Shown: positions 1 through 8,603, numbered from the stretch's first letter. The stretch: DNA of 64,000 nucleotides from Paenibacillus radicis (ex Xue et al. 2023) (GCF_024722015.1 NZ_JANQBD010000024.1:62001-126000), one strand, 5' to 3'. Numbers and translations are program-made. The notes: a model not told the origin generated them from the letters alone.

Positions 1-200
1 ACATCAAGAGTAGCTTTGTGACGTGAATCACTTCCCCACCATGCGAATCTCAGGGTAACTGGTTTAGTAGGATCGGAATTTTTAGCGCTGTCGCCTTGAG
101 CTGGCGTTGAGCCGCTGCTGCATCCGACAATGCTTGCTGAAAGTAAAGATATGACAATGGCCGAGCTCCATAGCTTCTTCTGCTTATTCATATGATTCAT
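1..200 (-). CDS. Sugar ABC transporter substrate-binding lipoprotein, N-terminal part
   Basis: Only the first 66 codons are in the window; the gene continues off the left edge. The ATG at 200-198 follows an AAGGGG ribosome binding site. The product has a basic N-terminus, a hydrophobic stretch and a lipobox (SIVGC, Cys at residue 27), so it is exported and lipid-anchored. After a Ser/Gly/Asp-rich linker the sequence VTLRFAWWGSDSRHKATLDV begins. That is typical of family 1 solute-binding proteins of CUT1 sugar importers. It is divergent from a YesN/YesM-type two-component system that is the probable regulator. The substrate cannot be told from this fragment. Confidence 0.8.
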   Translation of the reverse strand, partial: MNHMNKQKKLWSSAIVISLLSASIVGCSSGSTPAQGDSAKNSDPTKPVTLRFAWWGSDSRHKATLD

Positions 201-252
201 ATTCGTATCCCCTTTTTGTTCGAATTTACAAGTTGTAAGCATTTGCAGGTTT

Positions 253-281
253 ATTATATCAATGAAACTTGGACCATAAAA
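253..281 (-). promoter_or_regulatory. Possible promoter of the binding-lipoprotein gene
   Basis: Read on the minus strand, TATAAT lies at 258-253, about 55 bases before the start codon. The region 17 bases upstream (near 281-276) has no good -35 match. A promoter with a weak -35 would fit activation by the neighbouring AraC-type response regulator. This is inference. Confidence 0.4.
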
Positions 282-354
282 TCCATCTGATTTGATAAAA
301 GGTTTGATTATTTGTCTGAAATAAACTGCTATTTCATAGTGTGAAGGGTGTCTA

Positions 355-384
355 ATTTGTCATTTGATTTCATTATTTGTCATT
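355..384. promoter_or_regulatory. Direct repeat, possible AraC-type regulator site
   Basis: ATTTGTCATT occurs at 355-364 and again at 375-384, exactly 20 bp apart. A shorter match, ATTTGTC, is at 310-316. Direct repeats about two helical turns apart are the usual target of AraC-family DNA-binding domains. The pair sits between the divergent binding-protein and response-regulator genes and ends just before the -35 box at 388. Confidence 0.45.
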
Positions 385-387
385 AGG

Positions 388-416
388 TTGTATGCGATTT
401 CTCGATACTCTATAAT
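388..416 (+). promoter_or_regulatory. Promoter of the response regulator/kinase operon
   Basis: TTGTAT at 388-393 and TATAAT at 411-416 are separated by 17 bases, a good SigA-type match. This leaves a leader of about 85 bases before the start at 509. Confidence 0.6.
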
Positions 417-508
417 AGCAGAAAGCTGACAGCAGAGACACGAATGTATCTACATCGAATAGACTTCGAATAAAATGATTTTGTTATACCGCAAGAGGGA
501 GGGTAACG

Positions 509-1306
509 ATGTATAAACTGATAGTAGTTGACGATGAGACTAAAATAAGAAACGGTATATGCAATTACTTTCCATGGAATGAGATAGGATTCGAGATAGT
601 TGCAGAGGCCAAGAATGGGCGGCAAGCCCTAGATTATATTTTAAAGCATGATGTGGATGTAGTTCTTAGCGATATTAAAATGCCGGTCATGACCGGAGTC
701 GAGCTTGCCCAAGAGCTGCACAGCAGAAAAAGTAAAACGAAGATTGTGTTTTTAACCGGCTATAAGGAATTTGATTATGCGCAAAAGGCTTTGGTCTACG
801 GTGTGAAAAGCTATATTATCAAGCCCACCAAATATGAGGAGCTGCTGGAAATTTTCTCAAGGATCAAGGATGAGCTGGATGATGAGCAGTCGAGAGAAGC
901 GCTGCTACAAGGCCAGGCTGTGACCGCTGCGCCTTTGGTAGAGGAAGTGGCGGAGGAAAACACGGAGGAACTGGGTTATCACGAGAAGAAGATTGCCGCG
1001 ATCAAATCCTACGTTCTGGAGCATTATAAGGATGTGACCCTGGAGGAAGTGGCAGGGTTGTTTCATATGAACTTGTATTATTTGAGTAAGTATTTCAAAA
1101 AATGGTCGGGCCAAAATTTTTCGGACTACGTCATATCCGTAAAGATGGAGAAAGCAGCCGAGATGCTAAAAGATATTACCTATAAAACATACGAAATTGG
1201 AAGCTTCATCGGTTATGATAACGCCAAAAATTTTTCCAGGGCATTTAAGCTCTACTACGGCAAAAGCCCCAGGGAATTTCGTGATTCACCACCGGTAAGC
1301 GAATGA
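509..1306 (+). CDS. Response regulator, REC + AraC-type DNA-binding domain (YesN family)
   Basis: Cytoplasmic transcription regulator of 265 aa. Residues 1-120 form a receiver domain with acidic residues D8 and D9, phosphoacceptor D55 (LSDIKMP) and the switch Lys in the IIKPTKYEE segment. After a Glu-rich linker (about 125-155), residues 160-260 form an AraC-type double helix-turn-helix ending in the signature around YDNAKNFSRAFKLYYGKSP. The ATG follows a GAGGGAGG site. The gene overlaps the kinase gene by 4 bases (ATGA), so the two are translationally coupled. Divergent position next to a sugar-binding lipoprotein gene suggests it controls that transporter. The ligand is unknown. Confidence 0.9.
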   Translation: MYKLIVVDDETKIRNGICNYFPWNEIGFEIVAEAKNGRQALDYILKHDVDVVLSDIKMPVMTGVELAQELHSRKSKTKIVFLTGYKEFDYAQKALVYGVKSYIIKPTKYEELLEIFSRIKDELDDEQSREALLQGQAVTAAPLVEEVAEENTEELGYHEKKIAAIKSYVLEHYKDVTLEEVAGLFHMNLYYLSKYFKKWSGQNFSDYVISVKMEKAAEMLKDITYKTYEIGSFIGYDNAKNFSRAFKLYYGKSPREFRDSPPVSE

Positions 1307-3048
1307 AAACGAAGTTTTTTATTAAGCATCTTTCCATGTTTTTTCTTCCGCTGCTTATTCCGCTTATTATTCTTGGAACGCTCTCTATCCTCATCACCCA
1401 GAATTATATTAAGGAGGATATAAATAAAAGCTCTGTTAATTTACTCAAGCAGACGAAGGAAAATATTGAACTGATTCTAAGTGAAACGGATCCGATGAGC
1501 CTTGTGTATGGCAATGATTTTAAGATTATAGAAGCCCTTAGCTCCATTATGAAAAACAATGCATTATCCCATGAGGAGCTAATCTCTTACGGGATTCTGA
1601 AAAGCTTCCTGAGTGCCCCCGCCAACGCCAGACCGTATATCGATTCCTTTTACATTTATTTGCCTAACGATACGGGACGGTTCATTTCTTCCAAGGAAGG
1701 GCTTTCTGAGCTCAATAACTATTATGATAAGGAATGGTTCGATCGATTTATTAAGCAAGATGCGAATGTAAAGCTTTGGATTGAACCCAGGACAGTTAAA
1801 CCATTTGCTTTTGAGCAGATCCCGACTAAAATCGTTACGATTTACCAAAGAATTAACTCTATCGATGGAGTGATTGTGCTTAATATTTTACCGGCTTATA
1901 TTGAAAATATTTTGAAGTCGTTATCTACGTTTCCCGAACAAAGCATTCTTGTAGTGAATGAAAATAATCAAATAATTTTTAGCGACAAGCAGCCGGACTA
2001 CTTGAAGGATTTAAAGCTGGAGAGTATCAACAAGTCCGAGCAAGCCTTTTATACGGTCAATGCTGCAAGAGAGGCTTATATTGTTACACAGCTTAGTTCA
2101 GCCAGATATGGTTGGAAATATATTTCCATTGTACCGCAACGGGCATTGTATCAGGTGCCCTTCACTATTATCCAAATAACGGTGCTGCTGCTGCTTATCT
2201 CTTTTGTGCTTGGATTTGTGCTTGCCTTTTATTTCACTAAAATCAGATACAAACAAATATCGAATATTATTCATATCATCGATTCAGCCGAAAATGGAAG
2301 TCCGCTTCCAGCGCTTCCCGACCGGGTTAAGGATGAGTATGGGTATATCATTCAGAACATCCTGAAAACTTTTATTGAACAGAGCTTTTTGAAAATACAG
2401 CTTTCCGAAAGGCGTTATAAGTTACAAGTCGCCCAACTGACAGCTTTGCAAGCTCAAATAAATCCCCACTTCTTATTCAACACACTGGAGACGCTTAATT
2501 GGGAAACCATCGCACTGACTGGCAGGCCGAACCAGGTGACGAAAATCATTGATAATTTATCGGAGATTCTAAGATATTCGCTGACCAATCCAGAGGAATT
2601 GGTTTCATTAAACACAGAAATTAAAAACCTTAAAAGCTATATCGAGATCCAGAAATACAGGTATGAGGACAAGTTTGATATTATATGGGACTATGATCCG
2701 AAGATCATCGGTTACCGTGTGATGAAGCTGTTATTTCAACCTTTTATAGAGAACAGCATCTACCATGGAATTAAGGAAAAGGAAGAGAACTGCTATATTA
2801 AAATAAGAATTAAGGCCGTCGGAACTGAGCTGCATATAGGCATTATTGATAATGGGCTTGGCATGAATAAGGATACTCTACAGATGCTTCGGAACGACTT
2901 TGATAATGAAAAGGAATATTCAGAGCATATTGGCATGAGGAATACGAATAAGCGGTTAAAGCTGGCATACGGTGAGGATTACGGTGTCGTTATTCGAAGC
3001 AAGGAAGGGTATGGGACCGCGGTATATATGAAAATTCCAATGAGTTAG
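1303..3048 (+). CDS. Sensor histidine kinase, YesM family
   Basis: Membrane sensor kinase of 581 aa. One transmembrane segment lies at about residues 11-33 and a second at about 287-312. They enclose a 250-residue extracellular sensing region of the size of a Cache domain. A linker follows, then a LytS/YesM-type kinase domain with phosphoacceptor His389 in INPHFLFNTLE. The HATPase region has its N box near QPFIENSIYHG and a DNGLGM segment. It overlaps the upstream response regulator by 4 bases and should phosphorylate it. YesM-type kinases usually sense extracellular carbohydrate, often together with a binding protein; that role here is inferred. Confidence 0.9.
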   Translation: MKTKFFIKHLSMFFLPLLIPLIILGTLSILITQNYIKEDINKSSVNLLKQTKENIELILSETDPMSLVYGNDFKIIEALSSIMKNNALSHEELISYGILKSFLSAPANARPYIDSFYIYLPNDTGRFISSKEGLSELNNYYDKEWFDRFIKQDANVKLWIEPRTVKPFAFEQIPTKIVTIYQRINSIDGVIVLNILPAYIENILKSLSTFPEQSILVVNENNQIIFSDKQPDYLKDLKLESINKSEQAFYTVNAAREAYIVTQLSSARYGWKYISIVPQRALYQVPFTIIQITVLLLLISFVLGFVLAFYFTKIRYKQISNIIHIIDSAENGSPLPALPDRVKDEYGYIIQNILKTFIEQSFLKIQLSERRYKLQVAQLTALQAQINPHFLFNTLETLNWETIALTGRPNQVTKIIDNLSEILRYSLTNPEELVSLNTEIKNLKSYIEIQKYRYEDKFDIIWDYDPKIIGYRVMKLLFQPFIENSIYHGIKEKEENCYIKIRIKAVGTELHIGIIDNGLGMNKDTLQMLRNDFDNEKEYSEHIGMRNTNKRLKLAYGEDYGVVIRSKEGYGTAVYMKIPMS

Positions 3049-3057
3049 ACTATTAGA

Positions 3058-3101
3058 AAAACCAAGAATCGGCTTTAGTTCGAAGCGAGATTCTTGGTTT
3101 T
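3058..3101. terminator. Bidirectional terminator
   Basis: AAAACCAAGAATC at 3058-3070 pairs with GATTCTTGGTTTT at 3089-3101. The stem is flanked by A and T runs and lies between the convergent kinase and anti-sigma genes. Confidence 0.85.
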
Positions 3102-3108
3102 TGGCATC

Positions 3109-3753
3109 TCATTTTACTTCCACAACAATGGTTTCAAGCAAACGGTTATCGATGTAAGGCAAAGGTTCTTTCAAGGTTAACACTACATCGCCGTACTGCT
3201 TTTCATCAAGCTCAACGACATAACGCCATGCACCACTTAAGGGAAGCGCGAAATTAGTCCCAAACCGTTCTAAACCTTTATAACCACTGCTCGGCTTAGT
3301 AATTTCGAAAGGGGCTACCACAGTGACCTTCAGTCCTGATTTTATATGAATGGCATGAATGGTGAGCGTCCTTCCATACAGTTCTTCGAAAGGAGCCGTA
3401 AAATGAAAAATATACCCAGCCAGGCTGCCCGCGGTTAGTTCAGGTTCAGGGTAAACGGCAAACAACAGCTTCCCATGCTCGTAATATTCAGTTCGATCGA
3501 TTGGAGCTTTGGTCATTTTTTTGAAAAAAGAAGCTGCTTGGGTTTGAGGCCAGTTGTTTAAATGGGATATTCCAAAAAAGAATAGCACGGCCAAAGTCAA
3601 TGAGATAAGGGCTGTTGCTATGGGGAAGCGTCTTGTACGCCTCGAATTCTGTACATTTCTTATGATCTGATTCGTTAGTTCTTTAGTAAAATGAGACTGC
3701 GAAAAAGGAGAGGGAGTCATATGCTTCGTCCAATCCGGTTTATTTGGATCCAT
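3109..3753 (-). CDS. Probable membrane anti-sigma factor
   Basis: A 214-aa protein encoded directly after the ECF sigma gene. The reading frame is open further upstream, but the ATG at 3753 has a GAGGTG site 7 bases before it and lies 5 bases past the sigma stop, so I chose it. Residues 1-45 are polar, followed by one transmembrane segment (about 48-66, FPIATALISLTLAVLFFFGI) and an extracytoplasmic domain of about 145 residues. This topology and the gene order fit a regulator that holds the sigma factor at the membrane. No ZAS zinc motif or known sensor domain is recognisable, so the assignment rests mainly on context. Confidence 0.65.
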   Translation of the reverse strand: MDPNKPDWTKHMTPSPFSQSHFTKELTNQIIRNVQNSRRTRRFPIATALISLTLAVLFFFGISHLNNWPQTQAASFFKKMTKAPIDRTEYYEHGKLLFAVYPEPELTAGSLAGYIFHFTAPFEELYGRTLTIHAIHIKSGLKVTVVAPFEITKPSSGYKGLERFGTNFALPLSGAWRYVVELDEKQYGDVVLTLKEPLPYIDNRLLETIVVEVK

Positions 3754-3757
3754 AGGT

Positions 3758-4306
3758 TCACACCTCATTGCTGTTATTTTCGAGCAGAACGGATACTTTT
3801 TTCTTGGCCCGAAATGAACGGGATTTGACAGTACCTTCTGTGATTTGGAGCAGCTCAGCGATTTCTTTGATTGCCAGTCCATAATGATAATCTAGAATTA
3901 GGACTTCGCGGAATTTGCGCGGTAATTTCATAACTGCCATCCAGAGCTCTTGGGACTCTAATCGGTCAAATATTACTTTTTCAGCTGAAGGAGAGGTATC
4001 TTTGTATGAAAAAAGAGTGTCTATAAGAGTCACTTTTCTAATGAAGGAGCTTTTCAAATAATTCAGCGATTTATTTCTTGTGATGGTCAAAAGCCAGCTT
4101 TTCACACTGCATTCGCCGCGGAATGAATAGAGCCGGTTATAGGCTGACAAAAAAACTTCCTGCGAAATATCGTCCGCGGCATCGGCACGTTGGGTCAGGA
4201 AATAGGCGAAATTCCATACATCCTCCCCGAAAGTAACCATCAGGTCGCGCAATACCTCGTTTCTGTCGTAGCCGGATGCCAAATAATTTAAGTAATGCGG
4301 CTCCAA
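3758..4306 (-). CDS. ECF RNA polymerase sigma factor
   Basis: A 182-aa group IV sigma factor. Region 2 (about residues 20-90) includes the DDISQEVFLSAYNRLYSFRG segment and SVKSWLLTITRNKSLNYLK. Region 4 (about 118-175) has the typical LPRKFREVLILDYHYGLAIK and ITEGTVKSRSFRAKKK helix-turn-helix. The start is a TTG at 4306 with an AGAGGTG site 7 bases upstream; no ATG in frame fits as well. It is the first gene of a pair with the probable anti-sigma gene. An ECF-like promoter lies just upstream, which suggests autoregulation. The stress it answers cannot be read from sequence. Confidence 0.9.
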   Translation of the reverse strand: MEPHYLNYLASGYDRNEVLRDLMVTFGEDVWNFAYFLTQRADAADDISQEVFLSAYNRLYSFRGECSVKSWLLTITRNKSLNYLKSSFIRKVTLIDTLFSYKDTSPSAEKVIFDRLESQELWMAVMKLPRKFREVLILDYHYGLAIKEIAELLQITEGTVKSRSFRAKKKVSVLLENNSNEV

Positions 4307-4328
4307 TTTGTATCACCTCTATAAAATA

Positions 4329-4354
4329 AGACCATTCACTTGCGATAAAGTTCC
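4329..4354 (-). promoter_or_regulatory. Possible ECF-type autoregulated promoter
   Basis: On the minus strand, GGAAC (4354-4350) is followed after 17 bases by GTCT (4332-4329), close to the TTG start of the sigma gene. ECF sigma factors commonly use an AAC-containing -35 and a short CGT/GTC-type -10 at this spacing. The match is short, so this is tentative. Confidence 0.4.
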
Positions 4355-4451
4355 CCATCCAGACAATAATTTTATCGGGAACAAAAATCTCATCAACAGA
4401 GATGGTGTCAGGACGATCAAAAAATAGATTTTTGGAGAAGGGGGCGCTGCG

Positions 4452-4690
4452 AAGAGCCCCTGGAGCATTTGTACGGAACTAAAAGTTCCGCTACTTCATC
4501 AGCCGGCTCTAAATTAAGGAGATAGCGGAAGTGGGAATTCCGTTATGTTGGCCGAGTTGGACATTTATGCATAAAAACAGAGGGGTAACGGAACTGGCGC
4601 TTCCGTTATCCCTCTGTTTTTTGGGCTATCCATCTGATAAAGGAACAATGACTTCCGCATTGCCCTTCACTTCCGTGGATTCATTACTGG
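4452..4690. repeat. Dispersed structured repeat, copy A
   Basis: About 240 bases, closely similar to segments at 18257-18496 and 41326-41567. All copies carry a series of CGGAA/TTCCG inverted motifs. The main hairpin here is 4573-4622: the left arm ends in GGGGTAACGGAA, the right arm begins TTCCGTTATCCC, and T runs follow on both strands. A smaller hairpin is at 4474-4490 (CGGAACT, AGTTCCG). The element fills the gap between the sigma gene and the citrate synthase-like gene. It has no credible coding capacity. Confidence 0.85.
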
Positions 4691-4724
4691 ACGCAACAAG
4701 GCGTTGCTCTTGTTAAATGAGATG

Positions 4725-5822
4725 TTAGGGCTGCTCCGGCATCGGTCCTGTGTAGATGGATTGGGGACGGAAAATGCGGTTGATTTCTGCTTGCTCCAGA
4801 ATGTGCGCAGTCCAGCCGACGATGCGAGCTGCTGTAAAGGCAGGCGTGAACAAGCTGGTTGGCAGCGCAATAGCCCGCATGATGGATGCCGCAAAAAACT
4901 CAACATTCGTATAAAGCCTGCGGCCTGGTTTATATTCCTCAAGCAGCTGAATAGCGATTTTCTCCGTATGAACCGCTAGATCGAACCACGGGTCATTGCC
5001 GGACAATGCCTCCGTCACCTGACGAAGCGCTTCAGCTCGCGGGTCCCTGGTTTTGTATACGCGATGGCCGAAGCCCATGAGCTTCTCGCCCCGCTCAAGC
5101 ACTTGACGTATCCACGCTTCCGCGTTGTCCTTCGTTCCGATGGCATCGAGCATGGCGATGACCTCGGACGGAGCGCCGCCGTGAAGCGGGCCTTTCATCG
5201 CGCCGATTGCTGCGCTGACAGCGGAAGCCATGTCCGATTGCGTCGCTAGAACGACGCGTGAGGCGAACGTGGATGCATTCATCCCATGCTCCATGCCCAA
5301 GATGAGATAAGCATTCAATGCCTTAACATGAGCAGGGTTAGGCAGTGTTCCTGACAGCATGTATAGAAAGTTGGCCGTATGCCCTAAGCTCTTATCAGGC
5401 GCTATACAGGGAAGCCCAGATTGTTTTCTATGCCAGTAAGCAATCAAGGTAGGGAGCAGTGCAGTCAAAGAGACAGCCTGCTCAACCTGTGGAGGCCAGC
5501 TGGGAAAATCATCTGACATGGCTGCTACTGCCGTCTGCAAAACATTCATGACGGGCATTGAGGCAGGAAGTGCGTCTAATAAATTTCTGATAAAGTCCGG
5601 GAGCACACGATTCATCTGTAAATTCGAAGTGAAAGCTTCCAACTGCTCCTGATTCGGTAGAGAACCGAACCACAATAAATAAGCGGCTTCTTCATACTCC
5701 TTACTGATAGCCAGCTCCTTGGCCCAATATCCCCGGTAAACCAAATGTCCTTTTTCCCCGTCAACGAGGCTTATATCCGTTTCTGCTGCTACAATTCCAT
5801 CCAAACCTGTTACTTTTGCCAC
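4725..5822 (-). CDS. Citrate synthase-like protein with atypical active site
   Basis: A 365-aa citrate/2-methylcitrate synthase family protein (condensation of acetyl-CoA or propionyl-CoA with oxaloacetate). I start it at the GTG at 5822, because AGAGGTGA lies 5 bases upstream; a GTG three codons earlier lies inside that site. From this start the family catalytic His residues are His214 (GPLHGG) and His253 (GFGHRVYKTRDPR). The third catalytic position, normally Asp in an NVDF segment, is Glu308 here (YTNVEFF). Length matches bacterial type I enzymes. It is a single gene with no prp or other citric acid cycle gene beside it. The Asp-to-Glu change suggests a secondary or slow isozyme such as the CitA type; that is inference. 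Confidence 0.85.
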   Translation of the reverse strand: MAKVTGLDGIVAAETDISLVDGEKGHLVYRGYWAKELAISKEYEEAAYLLWFGSLPNQEQLEAFTSNLQMNRVLPDFIRNLLDALPASMPVMNVLQTAVAAMSDDFPSWPPQVEQAVSLTALLPTLIAYWHRKQSGLPCIAPDKSLGHTANFLYMLSGTLPNPAHVKALNAYLILGMEHGMNASTFASRVVLATQSDMASAVSAAIGAMKGPLHGGAPSEVIAMLDAIGTKDNAEAWIRQVLERGEKLMGFGHRVYKTRDPRAEALRQVTEALSGNDPWFDLAVHTEKIAIQLLEEYKPGRRLYTNVEFFAASIMRAIALPTSLFTPAFTAARIVGWTAHILEQAEINRIFRPQSIYTGPMPEQP

Positions 5823-5932
5823 TGTAGTCACCTCTTAATCTTAGTGATCTAAGCATACTCCAATTTTATGATAAAGTAAATTTATATGTTTTTATATACT
5901 ATATAAAAAATTATTATCTAAATTTAGAGCTT

Positions 5933-7747
5933 CTACCAATCGCAAAAGATCAGAACAGCTAGTAATAGGAAGCCTGCTGTCAGGGTGTACAGATCTCTGA
6001 GGTGAAAGGGGATTTTATTGTAGGATAAACGCGAGACGCGTTTCACACGATACCCTCTCGCTTCCAAGGCAAAAGCCAAATCTTCGGCATGCTTCATCAT
6101 CGATAGAATCAATGGAATCATGAATACGTGAGCATCACGTACTCTTATGGAGCCTTGCTTTACATTCGCTTTGCCTCTGGCTCTAGTGATTAGCGAAATT
6201 CGTTCTATTTCTGCAAATAGTATGGGAACGAATCTCAAGAGCAGAGAGGCGGAGAAGGTAAAGGCAGCAACCGGGATGCGAAAATACTCCAGAAAAGAAA
6301 AAGCTTGTTCGAGCCCGCGCTGCATCTTTGATCCGGTTGTTGTAAGAGCGAATAAAATGCCGAGCACCATGATCAACAGAAATATGGATAATTGCTTAGT
6401 AGTTTGAGCTGCTGAAATTATTGAAAAGTCAACTGCTGCAAGCTTTATCGAGTCCGGATAAAAGGTTAGAGTAAGCCCGGAAATAAGAGCTGAAATAAGG
6501 ATAAAAAACAGGAATGGCTTCACAGGTTTTAGTAAAGCACCGATTGGCGCGCCTGATAAGTACATACAAATACAGGTGATAATTGCAGCGGCACCAATAC
6601 CGTACCATTGATCTTGAATTAAGATTCCGCTGGATAGTAGTAAATAAAATAGCCATTTGGTGATAGGATGCAGCTGTTGCACAGCTGTTGAAAGGATGGA
6701 TGTAAATGAAATACTTTTTGCCGACGGTGCTGTCGATTCAGGATTTAGTGATACATTCGCTGCGGGCGTTGAAATAGTATCAGCTGTTGGATCCGTTATC
6801 GAAGATTCTCTCGAAACCATGTAAGCTGGGTCGGCTGAAGGCAAGCTTGTAGTCGAGCTGTGCTCCAGTGATTCGCAAGCTGTGGAGCGCTGACGGATTT
6901 GCCGGATTATGGCGTCAGCGGTCTCATCCGGGGTTATTGACGTTCCGGATAATGGTATTCCAAGCTCCAGCATAATGTTAGCAATCTCGACTGATGTAGG
7001 CAGACCTATCTGCGCTTTAACAAGGATGCCCGGATTGTCGCACAGCTCCTTCGGAGTCAAATCAGCGACTAGGGTGCCCTTGTGCATCACGAGCACACGA
7101 TCCGCAACAGGAAGGAAGGTGTCAAGGTCATGGCTGACGAGGATGATACCACCCTTGTCAACCCTTTTATGGATATCAATAGCTTCCAGCAGATGAGGAA
7201 TGCTTAAAGGATCGATGCCTGCCGTAGGCTCATCCAACAGCAGCCATTCCGGCTTGGTTGCTAGGCTTGTAGCGATAGCTACCTTACGTTTCTGTCCGTC
7301 GGACAAGGTGAAAAAGGATTCGGTGAGAAGCTCCTCTGGAAGCTTCATTCGATTCATTGCTTCGTTTATTCTTGCGGCAGTCTCCTGCTTAGACAAACGC
7401 AGAGGGCGCAGGGAATATAAGAATTCTTTGCGGATGCTCTCGGCAAACAGCTGCCGCTCCGGGTATTGGAACAGGACGCTCATCTTGAATTTAATAGCGT
7501 TGTTCATCCGTTGGCCGTTCCATAAGGATTTACCATCATAGGAAATAGTGCCTGCTTGCAGCGGGATCAATCCAGCGATTGCGTTCAAGAAGGTTGACTT
7601 TCCGGAGCCGGTTTGTCCGGCTATGAGTGTAACGGTACCTTTTTGCAAGCGGCAGTTGATATTTGTAAGAATAGGCCCGGGTTCAGAACGATTATTTTTA
7701 TTGCTGCTATTCGGCTTGCCCACAGTTAGTTGCTCAACGTTTATCAT
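5933..7747 (-). CDS. ECF transporter fusion: ATPase (EcfA) + transmembrane EcfT
   Basis: A 604-aa fusion of two subunits that are normally separate. Residues 1-275 are an ABC ATPase with Walker A GQTGSGKST (44-52), a variant signature LSDGQKRK, Walker B WLLLDEPTAG and the H-loop SHDLD. Residues about 290-355 are a Ser/Thr/Pro-rich linker. Residues about 355-604 are EcfT, with several membrane segments and the two coupling motifs around ARGKANV and ALEARGY. It overlaps the upstream ATPase gene by 4 bases (ATGA) and lies divergent from bioY. It therefore most likely powers biotin uptake, and perhaps other S components encoded elsewhere. Confidence 0.9.
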   Translation of the reverse strand: MINVEQLTVGKPNSSNKNNRSEPGPILTNINCRLQKGTVTLIAGQTGSGKSTFLNAIAGLIPLQAGTISYDGKSLWNGQRMNNAIKFKMSVLFQYPERQLFAESIRKEFLYSLRPLRLSKQETAARINEAMNRMKLPEELLTESFFTLSDGQKRKVAIATSLATKPEWLLLDEPTAGIDPLSIPHLLEAIDIHKRVDKGGIILVSHDLDTFLPVADRVLVMHKGTLVADLTPKELCDNPGILVKAQIGLPTSVEIANIMLELGIPLSGTSITPDETADAIIRQIRQRSTACESLEHSSTTSLPSADPAYMVSRESSITDPTADTISTPAANVSLNPESTAPSAKSISFTSILSTAVQQLHPITKWLFYLLLSSGILIQDQWYGIGAAAIITCICMYLSGAPIGALLKPVKPFLFFILISALISGLTLTFYPDSIKLAAVDFSIISAAQTTKQLSIFLLIMVLGILFALTTTGSKMQRGLEQAFSFLEYFRIPVAAFTFSASLLLRFVPILFAEIERISLITRARGKANVKQGSIRVRDAHVFMIPLILSMMKHAEDLAFALEARGYRVKRVSRLSYNKIPFHLRDLYTLTAGFLLLAVLIFCDW

Positions 7748-8571
7748 AAGTGAACACTCACTATCTTCCCTAGCTCGGCTGGAGTTACCGGCAAAGAGTC
7801 AAGCTTAAAGCCTTTATTTACTAAGGACAGAGCTACCTGAACCGTATAGGGAGGGGCGAACCCCAACCGGTCACAGAAGCTTTGGTTATGTTCGTCTGTT
7901 TGGTAGAAGAAATCCAGAGTGGACCCGTTGTATGCTACTTTACCTTGGTCCAAGGCTACCACTCGTTCAGCCCAAGCGAGCTCATCCATCCATTGAGTAA
8001 TCCAGATAATGGTTTTTCCTTCACGGTGAAGCTCCTGTGCTACCTGTATTATGTTATGACGGGACCGAGGATCCAGCATGGAAGTAGCTTCGTCGAACAG
8101 GAGGGCAGGGGGATTCATACAGAGGCAGGAGGCAATAGCAAGCAGCTGCTTCTGTCCTCCTGAGAGCTCAGCAACCGGTCTGTCGGCCAGAGCCTCAAGG
8201 CCAACTTTTTGGAGCGCTGTCTGGGCTCTCAGATGAATCTCAGGTTCAGCTATACCGTAATTTTCCATCCCGAAGCATACATCCTCATAAACCGTCTCAC
8301 CAATAACTTGCGTATCGGGATTCTGAAATACAAGCTGAATCGGAGGCTGTTCGGGTATGTTAAAGCTGAGTTCACCGGATGTTGCGGGAGTCAGCATGGC
8401 AATCAGCTTAGCCAATGTACTTTTACCGCTTCCGTTGGTCCCGGCAATGGCGACCCATTCTCCCCGGCGTATAGTCAGGTTAACATCTTGCAGTATGGCT
8501 GGCGCTTTCTCGGCCGATGCATAGGCAAAAGAAACATGTTCAAGCTTAATTAAATGTTCTCCGAAATTCAT
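7744..8571 (-). CDS. ECF transporter ATP-binding protein (EcfA)
   Basis: A 275-aa ABC ATPase. Walker A is GTNGSGKST (44-52), the Q-loop is in LVFQNPDTQV, the signature is LSGGQKQ and Walker B is ALLFDEATS. The FQNPDTQ segment is typical of ECF-type ATPases. It is the first gene of a two-gene operon with the EcfA-EcfT fusion, so the two different ATPase domains would form the energising heterodimer. The ATG at 8571 has only a weak AAAGAG site. The start may lie slightly downstream, but domain boundaries fit either choice. It is divergent from bioY with about 100 bases between. Confidence 0.88.
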   Translation of the reverse strand: MNFGEHLIKLEHVSFAYASAEKAPAILQDVNLTIRRGEWVAIAGTNGSGKSTLAKLIAMLTPATSGELSFNIPEQPPIQLVFQNPDTQVIGETVYEDVCFGMENYGIAEPEIHLRAQTALQKVGLEALADRPVAELSGGQKQLLAIASCLCMNPPALLFDEATSMLDPRSRHNIIQVAQELHREGKTIIWITQWMDELAWAERVVALDQGKVAYNGSTLDFFYQTDEHNQSFCDRLGFAPPYTVQVALSLVNKGFKLDSLPVTPAELGKIVSVHL

Positions 8572-8603
8572 TGAATTTTACTCTTTTCTATATGATTGGT
8601 TTA

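Noticed and set aside
4531..4716. Plus-strand frame of 61 codons across repeat copy A
   Set aside because: It lies wholly in the dispersed repeat, has no ribosome binding site and translates the hairpin arms; a similar frame in copy C differs by frame and length.
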